A stretch of DNA of 64,000 bases from Nocardia elegans NBRC 108235 (lineage in GTDB: Bacteria > Actinomycetota > Actinomycetes > Mycobacteriales > Mycobacteriaceae): positions 62,001-126,000 of the forward strand of contig NZ_BDBF01000015.1 of NCBI RefSeq assembly GCF_001612845.1, in the 5' to 3' direction. Shown here in pieces: positions 35,801 to 43,317 of the stretch; the first letter of the stretch is position 1, and each line of letters opens with the position of its first letter. Position numbers and translations under genes: made by a program. The notes beneath the pieces were generated by a model. It did no database searches, had not been told where the DNA came from, and saw nothing but the letters and a program-made list of their open reading frames with translations.

Positions 35801-36452
35801 AGTCTTGCGCAAAGCCGTGGGCGCAAAAGTTCCACACCTCTTCGGCGGTGATGGGGTGGGTGGTCTCCTCGTCGGTGCCGCCGGTGGACTGCGCGGTGAA
35901 CATCACCGTCTGCATGACCATCGCCGCGGTCCGGCGCGCGTTGAGATCCTTGCGCAACCGGCCCTGTGCCTGGGCCTTCTCCATCAACTCCGTGATCAGG
36001 CTGAGCAGCGGCGCGTGCGCCACCTTCACCTGCGCGGGATGCGAAACCAGCAGCTGCGGCGCGAAATCGGTGAACAGCGGCCGCTGCGCGGTCGGATCCG
36101 GTCGGCTCAGTTCGAACAGCAGCTCGATGGTCACCCGGAGCTGGTCGATCGGATCGTCCTGCCCGTCGGCGGCCGCGCGCAGCTGGTCCGCGGTGCGGCT
36201 GAGCGCATCCTCGAACAGGGCCAGCAGCAGTTCGTGTTTACCGTCGAACTGCAGGTAGAAGCTGCGCAGCGATTGTTTGGAGCGGTCCACCACTTCCTGC
36301 ACGGTGAAGTCGGTGGTGCCCTTCTCGGTGATGATGGCCTGCGCCGCGTCGAGGAAGCGCTGTACTCGCTGTTCGGCACGCAATTTCGCGGTCCGGATCG
36401 AGCGCTCGACGGCGCGTTGCTTCCAGGCGGGCTCTTCGCTGGGGCTGCTCAC
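35799..36452 (-). CDS. TetR-family regulator, candidate regulator of the catabolic island
   Basis: A 217-aa TetR-type protein. The helix-turn-helix lies at about residues 35-75 (FLDAAQAIITEKGTTDFTVQ, then EVVDRSKQSLRSFYLQFDGK). The C-terminal ligand domain is helical. The fold and the SLRSFYLQF recognition helix resemble actinobacterial TetRs controlling acyl-CoA catabolism. Two copies of the GAGAAT-type palindrome flank it (35786 and 36576), plus a distinct inverted repeat in its own promoter, so it is the best candidate for the protein that binds the shared motif. It diverges from the ACAD operon starting at 36631. Confidence 0.9.
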   Translation of the reverse strand: MSSPSEEPAWKQRAVERSIRTAKLRAEQRVQRFLDAAQAIITEKGTTDFTVQEVVDRSKQSLRSFYLQFDGKHELLLALFEDALSRTADQLRAAADGQDDPIDQLRVTIELLFELSRPDPTAQRPLFTDFAPQLLVSHPAQVKVAHAPLLSLITELMEKAQAQGRLRKDLNARRTAAMVMQTVMFTAQSTGGTDEETTHPITAEEVWNFCAHGFAQD

Positions 36453-36481
36453 GGTCGGCTCGGTCCTTGGTTATGTGTGCA

Positions 36482-36517
36482 GAACATGAATGCACTGTAC
36501 CGGAGAATGTCATGTTC
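36482..36517. promoter_or_regulatory. Inverted repeat in the tetR promoter region
   Basis: GAACATGA (36482-36489) and TCATGTTC (36510-36517) are perfect 8-bp arms separated by 20 bases. The right arm also overlaps GAGAATGTCATGTTC (36503-36517), a degenerate form of the shared palindrome. It lies just upstream of the tetR start at 36452 and may be an autoregulatory site. Confidence 0.45.
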
Positions 36518-36575
36518 CCGGGCACCGAGGGCGCGTGTTCGGGAACGGCACGAGAGACTGTTACTTTCTGTTGTG

Positions 36576-36590
36576 GAGAATGATATTCTC
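36576..36590. promoter_or_regulatory. GAGAAT-type palindromic operator upstream of the ACAD operon
   Basis: GAGAATGATATTCTC has perfect 6-bp arms around GAT. It lies 40 bp upstream of the ACAD start at 36631 and in the gap shared with the divergent tetR. Confidence 0.78.
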
Positions 36591-36630
36591 GCGTCGGTAG
36601 GCAGTCTAGTGGCCAGAGAGGCGGTCCGGG

Positions 36631-37629
36631 ATGCTTTTGGAGTTCGACTCCGAACAAAGACTCTGGCGCGACACCGTGCGCGAGGTGGTCGGCAAACAAT
36701 GCCCGGCGACGCTGATCCGGGAGATCGCCGACAAGGACGGCGACCCGATGCCTCTGTGGCGCAGCTACATCGGGCTGGGCTGGACCGAATTGACCGGGGA
36801 CGCGGCCGCTGTCGAGCTGGCGATCGTTCTCGAGGAACTGGGCCGGGCCACCGATCCGACGCCGTATCTGGCCACGATGACCCAATTCGCGCCGCTGGCA
36901 CCGGAATTCGCTGATTCCGCGCTGTCGGGCACGGCCGTGTACGACGGTGTGAACGCGGTCCTCGACGCCGACGGGTGGGTGCTCGGCGGCACCGCGCACC
37001 ACGTCCTGGACGGTGACCGCGCCGAACAGTTCGCGGTGGTGACCAGGGCCGGTGTGTTCGTGGTGCCGGCCGCCGAGGTGCAGGTGCGCCGCAGTGCGGT
37101 CTTCGATCCCGTGCTGCATATCGCCGAGGTGCGCTTCGACGGCGTGCGCGCCGGACACGATCGGCGCAGCACCGTGGATGTGGCGCGGGCGCGTCAGTTC
37201 GCAGCCACCGGAATGGCTCTGACCGTTGTCGGCGCCTGTCAGCGGATCCTGGACCTGGTGCTCGACCATGTGCGCACCCGCCACCAGTTCGGCGTGCCGA
37301 TCGGCTCGCTGCAGGCGGTCAAACACAAGGCCGCCGATATGCACGTGGCGATCGAGCGGGCCCGGGCGCTGGCCTATTTCGCCGCGCTGACCATCGCCGA
37401 GGACGATCCGCGCCGGGCGCTGGCGGCCTCGATGGCGAAGGCCGCCGCGGGGGAGTGTCAGAACGTGGTGTTCCGCAACGGATTACAGCTGTTCGGAGCC
37501 ATGGGCTTCACCTGGGAGAACGACCTGCAATTCGCGCTCAAACGTGCCCAGGCCGGCGAGCTGATGCTCGGCGGTGCGGCCGAACACCGGGCGCTGATCG
37601 CCGAGGAGTGCCGTGCGACTGAGATTTGA
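36631..37629 (+). CDS. Acyl-CoA dehydrogenase, short subunit of a probable heteromer
   Basis: A 332-aa ACAD-fold protein with a shortened middle domain. The N-terminus LLEFDSEQRLWRDTVREV and C-terminal helices HVRTRHQFGVPIGSLQAVKH and LFGAMGFTWENDLQF are clear. It lacks the TEPxxGSD flavin motif of complete ACADs and the C-terminal GTSE glutamate region. As with the 21537/22429 pair, it is followed, with a 17-base overlap, by a longer ACAD, fitting a FadE28-FadE29-type heterotetramer. It begins an operon (two ACADs, crotonase, then probably a lipoprotein) downstream of a perfect palindrome. Confidence 0.86.
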   Translation: MLLEFDSEQRLWRDTVREVVGKQCPATLIREIADKDGDPMPLWRSYIGLGWTELTGDAAAVELAIVLEELGRATDPTPYLATMTQFAPLAPEFADSALSGTAVYDGVNAVLDADGWVLGGTAHHVLDGDRAEQFAVVTRAGVFVVPAAEVQVRRSAVFDPVLHIAEVRFDGVRAGHDRRSTVDVARARQFAATGMALTVVGACQRILDLVLDHVRTRHQFGVPIGSLQAVKHKAADMHVAIERARALAYFAALTIAEDDPRRALAASMAKAAAGECQNVVFRNGLQLFGAMGFTWENDLQFALKRAQAGELMLGGAAEHRALIAEECRATEI

Positions 37630-38791
37630 CGACGACGTCGAGGAGTTCCGGGCCGAATTCGTGGCCTTCCTCGACGCGCATCTGCCCGATGCGGCCACCG
37701 CGCGCCGGCGGCGGTCGCATTCCAGCGCCGACGTGCCCGAATGGGCGCGGGACTGGCAGCGGCTGCAGTTCGATCACGGCTGGCTGCTGCCCGGCAATCC
37801 GCCCGAATTCGGCGGGCGCAATGCCACCATCCTGCAGCAGTACGTGCATCTGCGGGAGCTGTCGGATCGGCGTATCTATCACAGCTTCAATCCGCAGGGC
37901 GTCGGAATCGTCGCCGCCTCGCTGCTGTCGTTCGGCACCGAGGAACAGAAAAACCGATGGGCGAGAAGGATTTTGCGCGCGGAGATCACCGCCGCACTCG
38001 GCATGAGCGAACCGGGCGCGGGTTCGGATCTGGCCGGTCTGCGAACCCGGGCGGTGCGCGACGGCGACGAATTCGTCGTCGACGGGCAGAAGGTGTGGAC
38101 CTCCGGCGCCCACGACGCCGACGTGCTGCTGACCTTCGTGCGTACCGACCCGGACGCGCCGAAACACAAGGGCATCAGCGTGCTGCTGATCCCTACCGAT
38201 ACCCCCGGCGTGACGCGCCGGCCGTTCGCCTCGGTCTGCGGTCCGCACGATCTGGATTTCAACGAGGTGTTCTTCGAAGGCGTGCGGGTGCCGGTGGAGA
38301 ATCTGGTCGGCCCGCTGCACGGCGGATGGGGTGTCGCCAACGGTTCACTCGGACACGAACGCACACTGCTGTGGTTGTCCTACGCGGACCGGCTCGAGGA
38401 ACTCGCTGCCGATTTCGCTCCGCAGACGGTGCTCGATCGCGATCACTACGCCAGTTTGATCATGGACAGCTACGCCCTGCGGTTGCTGGGTTCGGCGGCG
38501 CTGGCCCGGGCCGCGCGCGGCGAACAGGATGTGGCGGCGCTGTCGGTGCTGAAGGTCTTCGGTTCCGAGGCGGTGCAGACCGCCTCCGGACACGCGCTGC
38601 GCGCGCAGGGAGCCGATGGCCTGATCCACCCGGCGCGGACCTCGGCGTTCAACCCGTTGAATCTGGATGCCTTCGGCGCCAGCTGGTTCGAACGCTATAC
38701 CCGCAGTTTCGCCGGCACGATCGCCGGCGGCACATCCGAAATCCAGCGCAATATCATCGCCGAGCGCGTGCTCGGCCTGCCCCGAGGCTGA
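37613..38791 (+). CDS. Acyl-CoA dehydrogenase, long subunit of a probable heteromer
   Basis: A 392-aa ACAD with MSEPGAGSDLAGLRTRA, VDGQKVWTSGAHDAD and C-terminal AGGTSEIQRNIIAERVLGL. The arrangement and the glycine in GGTSE match long subunits of heteromeric FadE enzymes such as FadE26/FadE29-like proteins. The GTG at 37613 has GAGGAG five bases before it and overlaps the short-subunit gene by 17 bases. With its partner it would dehydrogenate a CoA thioester that the crotonase at 38801 could then hydrate. Confidence 0.92.
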   Translation: MRLRFDDDVEEFRAEFVAFLDAHLPDAATARRRRSHSSADVPEWARDWQRLQFDHGWLLPGNPPEFGGRNATILQQYVHLRELSDRRIYHSFNPQGVGIVAASLLSFGTEEQKNRWARRILRAEITAALGMSEPGAGSDLAGLRTRAVRDGDEFVVDGQKVWTSGAHDADVLLTFVRTDPDAPKHKGISVLLIPTDTPGVTRRPFASVCGPHDLDFNEVFFEGVRVPVENLVGPLHGGWGVANGSLGHERTLLWLSYADRLEELAADFAPQTVLDRDHYASLIMDSYALRLLGSAALARAARGEQDVAALSVLKVFGSEAVQTASGHALRAQGADGLIHPARTSAFNPLNLDAFGASWFERYTRSFAGTIAGGTSEIQRNIIAERVLGLPRG

Positions 38792-38800
38792 GGAGTCGCC

Positions 38801-39589
38801 ATGTCGTACATCGAATACGAGGTCGCCGACAAGATCGCGACCATCACGCTCAACCGCCCGGAGGCAGCCAATGCCCAGAACGGCGAACTACTGGAAGAAC
38901 TGGATGCGGCCTGGCAGAAGGCCGGCGCCGACGACGATGTCGCGGTGATCGTATTGCGCGCCAACGGGAAACACTTCTCCGCCGGACACGATCTCAAGGA
39001 CCGGTCGTGGCCGGACCCGTCGACGATCACCCTCGAACGCATCTACGCCATCGAATCGAGGAAGTACCTCGAATTCTCGCTGCGCTGGCGCAACATCCCG
39101 AAGCCGTCCATCGCCGCGGTGCAGGGCCGCTGCATCGCGGGTGGTCTGTTGCTGTGCTGGCCGTGCGATCTGATCGTCGCCGCCGAAGACGCACAATTCT
39201 CCGATCCGGTGGTGATGATGGGGATCGGCGGCGTCGAATACCACGGGCACACGTGGGAACTGGGTCCGCGCAAGGCCAAGGAGATCCTGTTCACCGGGCG
39301 GGCGGTCACCGCGCGGGAGGCCGAACAGATCGGCATGGTCAACAGTGTCGTGCCGCGTGCCGACCTCGACGCCCGCACCCGGGCACTGGCCGAACGCATC
39401 GCCGCGATGCCGCCGTTCGGTCTGCGCCAGGCCAAGCGCGCGGTCAACCAGACCCTCGATGTGCAGGGCTTCTACGCGGCCATCCAGTCGGTGTTCGACG
39501 TGCACCAGACCGGGCACGGTAATGCGCTGAGCGTCAACGGTTATCCGATTCTGGTCAACCTGGACGAGATGAAACAGAAGATCGAGTGA
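38801..39589 (+). CDS. Enoyl-CoA hydratase
   Basis: A 262-aa crotonase. Segments are KHFSAGHDLKDRS (first oxyanion contact), QGRCIAGGLLLCWPCDLIVAA, and SDPVVMMGIGGVEYHGHTWELG, in which the usual catalytic-glutamate loop is modified. It is related to actinobacterial hydratases with a HGHTWELG signature. GAGGAG lies five bases before the ATG, nine bases after the ACAD stop, so it is the third gene of the 36631 operon. It probably hydrates an unsaturated acyl-CoA. Confidence 0.92.
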   Translation: MSYIEYEVADKIATITLNRPEAANAQNGELLEELDAAWQKAGADDDVAVIVLRANGKHFSAGHDLKDRSWPDPSTITLERIYAIESRKYLEFSLRWRNIPKPSIAAVQGRCIAGGLLLCWPCDLIVAAEDAQFSDPVVMMGIGGVEYHGHTWELGPRKAKEILFTGRAVTAREAEQIGMVNSVVPRADLDARTRALAERIAAMPPFGLRQAKRAVNQTLDVQGFYAAIQSVFDVHQTGHGNALSVNGYPILVNLDEMKQKIE

Positions 39590-39600
39590 AGGGCAAATCC

Positions 39601-40119
39601 ATGCGCAACAGAATGATTCGCGGCGCGGCGAGTCTGTGCGGCATCGCGGTGATCGCAGCGGCGACCGTCACCGGCTGTAGTGACGACAAGTCCGACAGCA
39701 GCGCCTCGACCACGACGGCCGCGGCGGCGACCACCTCGGCGGCGGCGCCCGCCGCCGGATCGTCGGCGGCCGACCCGGCGACCACCAAGGCCGTCACCGA
39801 CGCCTACGTGCTGTTCTTCGACGCCAAACAGCCCGCCGACAAACGCGCGGCCGCGGTGGAGAAGGGCGACGTGTTCGCACCGGTGCTGGCCGCCCAGGCG
39901 AACAATCCGCAGGCGCAGGGCACCTCCGCCACCGTCTCGAAGGTCGCCACGGTCGACGCCGGCCACGCCGATGTCACCTACACGCTGCTCATGGGCGGCA
40001 ATCCGGTGCTGCCGGATCAGTCCGGGCAGGCCGTGCAGGAGAACGGGCAGTGGAAGGTCGCCGCCTCCACCTTCTGCGCTCTGCTGAAGTTGCAGGGCGG
40101 CACCGCACCCGCCTGCTGA
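39601..40119 (+). CDS. Small lipoprotein of unknown function
   Basis: A 172-aa predicted lipoprotein. A basic N-terminus (MRNRMIR) and hydrophobic core lead to a lipobox VTGC, then a Ser/Thr/Ala-rich linker (about residues 25-58). The folded part from about 60 to the end contains GKDVF-like EKGDVFAPVLAAQANNP and VQENGQWKVAASTFCALLKLQ, with a pattern reminiscent of low-molecular-weight mycobacterial antigens such as the DUF4878/NTF2-like lipoproteins. The ATG at 39601 has AAGGG upstream; a GTG at 39586 is less likely. It follows the crotonase by 11 bp, so it may be co-expressed with the catabolic genes and assist uptake. Confidence 0.83.
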   Translation: MRNRMIRGAASLCGIAVIAAATVTGCSDDKSDSSASTTTAAAATTSAAAPAAGSSAADPATTKAVTDAYVLFFDAKQPADKRAAAVEKGDVFAPVLAAQANNPQAQGTSATVSKVATVDAGHADVTYTLLMGGNPVLPDQSGQAVQENGQWKVAASTFCALLKLQGGTAPAC

Positions 40120-40131
40120 GCGGCTGCTCCG

Positions 40132-40162
40132 GCCCCCTGATCGACCCGCAGCGACAGGGGGC
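40132..40162 (+). terminator. Putative terminator hairpin
   Basis: GCCCCCTG (40132-40139) pairs perfectly with CAGGGGGC (40155-40162) around a 15-base loop, 12 bases after the lipoprotein stop. It probably ends the 36631-40119 operon. There is no U-tract. Confidence 0.5.
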
Positions 40163-40306
40163 ACGCCACCGCGGCCGCACCGGCTGGCACACTGCAAGGG
40201 TCCCGCCGATCACCGCGGGGCGATGCGAGCGCCGGCCGAACGCCGGCGCGCCAGGTGCGCCCGGTCGGCGTCGGTTCGCCGTCCGGCGGGAGAGTGAGAA
40301 CCGAAT

Positions 40307-41026
40307 ATGGACGACCACGCGGTGGCCGCCGAGCTCGCCCGGGAAGCCGGCGAGCTCCTGCTCGAGATTCGTGACCAGGGCGGTGCGGTCGGCGACCGGC
40401 GTTCCGACGAACTGCTGCTGAAGCGGCTCGCGGAGCTGCGCCCCGACGACGCGGTCCTGTCGGAGGAGAGCACCGACGATCCGATTCGCCTGTCCCGCAG
40501 CCGGGTGTGGATCGTCGACCCGCTCGACGGCACCCGCGAATACGGGCAGCCCCCGCGAGCGGATTGGGCCGTGCACGTGGCGCTGGCGGTGGACGGCCGC
40601 GCCGAGATCGGCGCCGTCGCGCTTCCGGTGCCCGGGCTGGTGCTGGAAACCGGTGCGCCGCCGGTACTCCCGCCCGCCCACGACGGCCCGCCGCGCATCG
40701 TCGTCTCCCGCAGCCGCCCACCCGCCTGCGTGCACCATCTCACCGCCGCGCTCGGCGCCGAGACCATTCCGATGGGTTCGGCCGGCGCCAAAGCCATGGC
40801 GGTCGTGCGCGGCGAAGCCGACATCTACGCCCACTCCGGTGGGCAGTACGAATGGGACTCCTGCGCCCCCGTCGCGGTGGCCGCCGCCGCGGGCCTGCAC
40901 ACCTCGCGCCTGGACGGATCGCCGTTGATCTACAACCAGCCCGACCCCTACCTGCCGGATCTGCTCATCTGCCGACCCGAGTTGGCGGACGAAGTCCTGA
41001 ACGCGTTGGCCGACTTCGGTATCTGA
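40307..41026 (+). CDS. cysQ: 3'(2'),5'-bisphosphate nucleotidase / inositol monophosphatase family (CysQ-like)
   Basis: A 239-aa lithium-sensitive phosphatase-family protein. The metal-binding residues are intact: SEES (GEE equivalent, about residue 47), WIVDPLDGTREYGQ (DPxDGT), and YEWDSCAPVAVAAAAGL (WDxxA). It resembles actinobacterial CysQ, which hydrolyses 3'-phosphoadenosine 5'-phosphate and supports sulfate assimilation, though inositol phosphates are also possible. It stands alone after a 187-bp gap with a hairpin. It contrasts with the second, active-site-degenerate family member at 41358. Confidence 0.88.
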   Translation: MDDHAVAAELAREAGELLLEIRDQGGAVGDRRSDELLLKRLAELRPDDAVLSEESTDDPIRLSRSRVWIVDPLDGTREYGQPPRADWAVHVALAVDGRAEIGAVALPVPGLVLETGAPPVLPPAHDGPPRIVVSRSRPPACVHHLTAALGAETIPMGSAGAKAMAVVRGEADIYAHSGGQYEWDSCAPVAVAAAAGLHTSRLDGSPLIYNQPDPYLPDLLICRPELADEVLNALADFGI

Positions 41027-41169
41027 GCGTTGGCGGCCAGGCTCGGCGTCCCGGCCGAGGAGATGCGGGACCGGCGATCGGAGCCGACCGTGGTGGCGCC
41101 GAATCGCGGCCGGACATCGTGCCCGTCAGCGGAGGCGGTCCGGCCGCCCGTCTCCGGAGTCGGTAACGC

Positions 41170-41355
41170 TCACCCTGTCCGGTTCGCGAAGGGCCGGACG
41201 CCGTACATGTCGACGAAACTCGCGATGAGCTTCTTCTCCACTGTCCGTAACTCATCGGTGTGCTGCCACGCCACCAGCAGTTCATCGCTGTCGGCCAACT
41301 GCAAGATCGTTCGTCCGCCCCAGTGTCCGGCAGGTTGTCCGGCGTGCTGAATGCC
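41170..41355 (-). pseudogene. C-terminal fragment of a GIY-YIG-like nuclease-domain protein
   Basis: Translation on the minus strand gives about 60 residues ending in a stop: GGRTILQLADSDELLVAW, a charged helix EKKLIASFVDMYGVRPFANRTG. The pattern matches, from memory of the family, the C-terminal half of actinobacterial GIY-YIG domain proteins (xELLVAW..., YGxxPFANxxG). The N-terminal half with the GIY and YIG motifs is absent, and the fragment begins at the end of the HisN-like gene with no start codon or ribosome site. It is best read as the stump of a deleted gene. The remainder of 41027-41357 shows nothing recognisable. Confidence 0.5.
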
Positions 41356-41357
41356 AT

Positions 41358-42161
41358 TCAGTTGTCGCTCAGATACTCCAAAAAGTTCCTGTGCAGCAAC
41401 CCGTTCGAGGCCGCCGCATTCCCGCTGAGCGGGTTCGGGTTGCCGTCGAAGCCGGTGAAGGTGCCGCCGGCCTCGGTGACGATGATCGCGTTGGCGGCCA
41501 TATCGCCCGGCGACAGGCGGGGATCGGCGCAGATGTCGATCGCGCCCTCGGCGAGCATCATGTAGGACCAGAATTCGCCGTAGGCGCGGGTGCGCCACAC
41601 GTCGCGGGACAGAGTGAGAAGGCTGTTCAGGCGGCCGTCGTCCGCCCAGGCGGTGACGGTGGAGTAGGCGAACGAGGCGTCGGTCAGGGTCGAAACGCCG
41701 GAAACTCGCAGGCGCGACGCCGAGGTCAGGCTGCGGCCGGTGAAGGCGCCGTGGTCCTTCGCGGCCCACCAGCGGCGGGCGAGTGCGGGCGCGGAGACAA
41801 CGCCGACGATGGGGCGATATCCGCCCTCGGAGACCTCCAGCAGGGAGATCTGCGTGGCCCACACCGGCACACCGCGCACATAGTTCTCGAGTCCGGTGAT
41901 GGCATCGACCACCCAGCAGCGCGGACCGCCGCCCTCCAGTCCGTCACCCGCGCCCAGGACCGCATCGCGCGGGCGGGATCGGCGCAGCTGGCCGCGGACG
42001 AGTTTCTCCACGGCGTTCTCGGCGTCGCTCACCGTGGCCATATCCGGTCTTGCCCGGACCGCGAGGTCGAGGCCCTTGAACCGGTCCATATTCACCGCGT
42101 CGGCGGAATCGGCGAGGACATGGGCGAAACGGAGATCGTCGTCGAGGTGGTCGTGCACCAC
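41358..42161 (-). CDS. HisN-like inositol monophosphatase-family protein with degraded active site
   Basis: A 267-aa protein that aligns along its length with actinobacterial histidinol-phosphatase/IMPase (HisN, Rv3137 type): SDAENAVE, NYVRGVPVWATQISLLE, GVVSAPALARRWWAA, YGEFWSYMMLAEGAIDI, SNGLLH. The metal-binding residues are largely lost: GEE reads GAGDG (70-74), DPIDGT reads DAITGL (86-91), and WDLAA reads GDMAA near 215. Only the first aspartate of DPIDGT and the WDxxA aspartate remain. The rest is well preserved, so it is more likely a pseudoenzyme or recently inactivated paralogue than random decay. It is probably transcribed alone. Confidence 0.87.
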   Translation of the reverse strand: MVHDHLDDDLRFAHVLADSADAVNMDRFKGLDLAVRARPDMATVSDAENAVEKLVRGQLRRSRPRDAVLGAGDGLEGGGPRCWVVDAITGLENYVRGVPVWATQISLLEVSEGGYRPIVGVVSAPALARRWWAAKDHGAFTGRSLTSASRLRVSGVSTLTDASFAYSTVTAWADDGRLNSLLTLSRDVWRTRAYGEFWSYMMLAEGAIDICADPRLSPGDMAANAIIVTEAGGTFTGFDGNPNPLSGNAAASNGLLHRNFLEYLSDN

Positions 42162-42335
42162 TGCAAGCTATCCGCAGCCGATGAACACTGCCACCGCCTC
42201 GGATCGGCTCATGCCGAACCAGGCGTGCAAACCTCGGGGCATTGCGCGGTTTTCCGCATTATTCGTCGAGGTTGCGCGATCTATTCGGCCCCGGGCACCG
42301 CAAGCGCCGGGCGAACAGCGCCGGCCGAAGACATC

Positions 42336-43310
42336 TCACAGCTGCGCGAGCCGCGGGGCGGTGCCGCGCGTGCGTACCCAGGCGCCCGCTTCGCGTGTCA
42401 GTTCCGCTGCGCTGCCGAGCAATCCGTCGAGGACCAGAGCCCGGCGAGCGTGCCGGTGAAAGTCGTGTTCGGCGGTGAACCCGATACCGCCCAGGACCTG
42501 CTGGCAGTGGCGGGCGGCGATCCGGGCGGCATGGCCGGCGGCGGCCTTGGCCAGCAGCGCGCCGAGATCGGTGTCGGCGGTGGCGAGGGTGGCCTCGGCG
42601 CCCTCGATGGCTACCAGCGTTTCGGCCAGGCGGTGCCGGACGGCCTGGTGGGCGGCCAGCGGGCGAGCGAACTGGACCCGGTCGAGGGCGTGGCGGCGGG
42701 CGAGGTTCAGCATCGCGCGGCTCGTTCCCGCCAGCCACCAGGAGAGCGCGCGGCGGCCCTCGGCCAAGGGGAGCGTCTCGCCCGCGGAAACTCGGCGCAG
42801 CGGTAGCTCGGGGTCGAGCGCCGGGAGTGCGGAAAAGTGTTGTGCAGCAACCGAATCGGGACGACCGCGCACGGCGGCGAAGTCGCGGTCGGCACCAGTG
42901 GCCGACCGACCTGTCGGGTCCATCGCATCGGGCCGGGAACCGCCCGGCGTGCCGACGATTGAATCAGCTTCGGGATCGACAGCGGTCCGGATGGGGACAG
43001 CGGGAGCGGATGGAGCTACGCCGGTTCGCTCCCACATGATCCAGCGGCCACCGGTAAAGGGAAGCGCGACGCCGGCAGGCAGGTCGCGGCCGGCGGCGTG
43101 CGCGATGACGTCGTTCAGCACGGGAGCATGGGCGCCGGTTTCACCGAGCAGCCGGAATACCAGAGGGATTGCTACGTCGGGGGATTCGGTCAGCAGGTCG
43201 AGCCATCCGAAGTCGAGGAGTGCGTGATCCAGTGCGTCACCCGTGCTGCCGGTCATGGTGGCGCGCAGGCTGTCGGTCAGCAGAGCGATCTCGTCGGCAT
43301 CCATGGTCAT
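42336..43310 (-). CDS. Acyl-CoA dehydrogenase, short subunit of a probable heteromer
   Basis: A 324-aa ACAD-fold protein, the last gene of the leftward operon. The C-terminal helices are recognisable (HALDRVQFARPLAAHQAVRHRLAE, quoted to locate the FAD-contact region, and QVLGGIGFTAEHDFHRHARR). The middle domain is short and has a variable insert rich in Asp, Arg and Ser at about 115-165 (DPEADSIVGTPGGSRPD). There is no TEPxxGSD or GTSE glutamate. It begins seven bases after the stop of the larger ACAD at 43318, so the two probably form a heteromer, as the 21537/22429 and 36631/37613 pairs should. Confidence 0.83.
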   Translation of the reverse strand: MTMDADEIALLTDSLRATMTGSTGDALDHALLDFGWLDLLTESPDVAIPLVFRLLGETGAHAPVLNDVIAHAAGRDLPAGVALPFTGGRWIMWERTGVAPSAPAVPIRTAVDPEADSIVGTPGGSRPDAMDPTGRSATGADRDFAAVRGRPDSVAAQHFSALPALDPELPLRRVSAGETLPLAEGRRALSWWLAGTSRAMLNLARRHALDRVQFARPLAAHQAVRHRLAETLVAIEGAEATLATADTDLGALLAKAAAGHAARIAARHCQQVLGGIGFTAEHDFHRHARRALVLDGLLGSAAELTREAGAWVRTRGTAPRLAQL

Positions 43311-43317
43311 CCGCGCC

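Noticed and set aside
39586..39601. GTG at 39586 as the lipoprotein start
   Set aside because: It would leave no ribosome site and add five residues before a normal signal peptide; ATG 39601 follows AAGGG.
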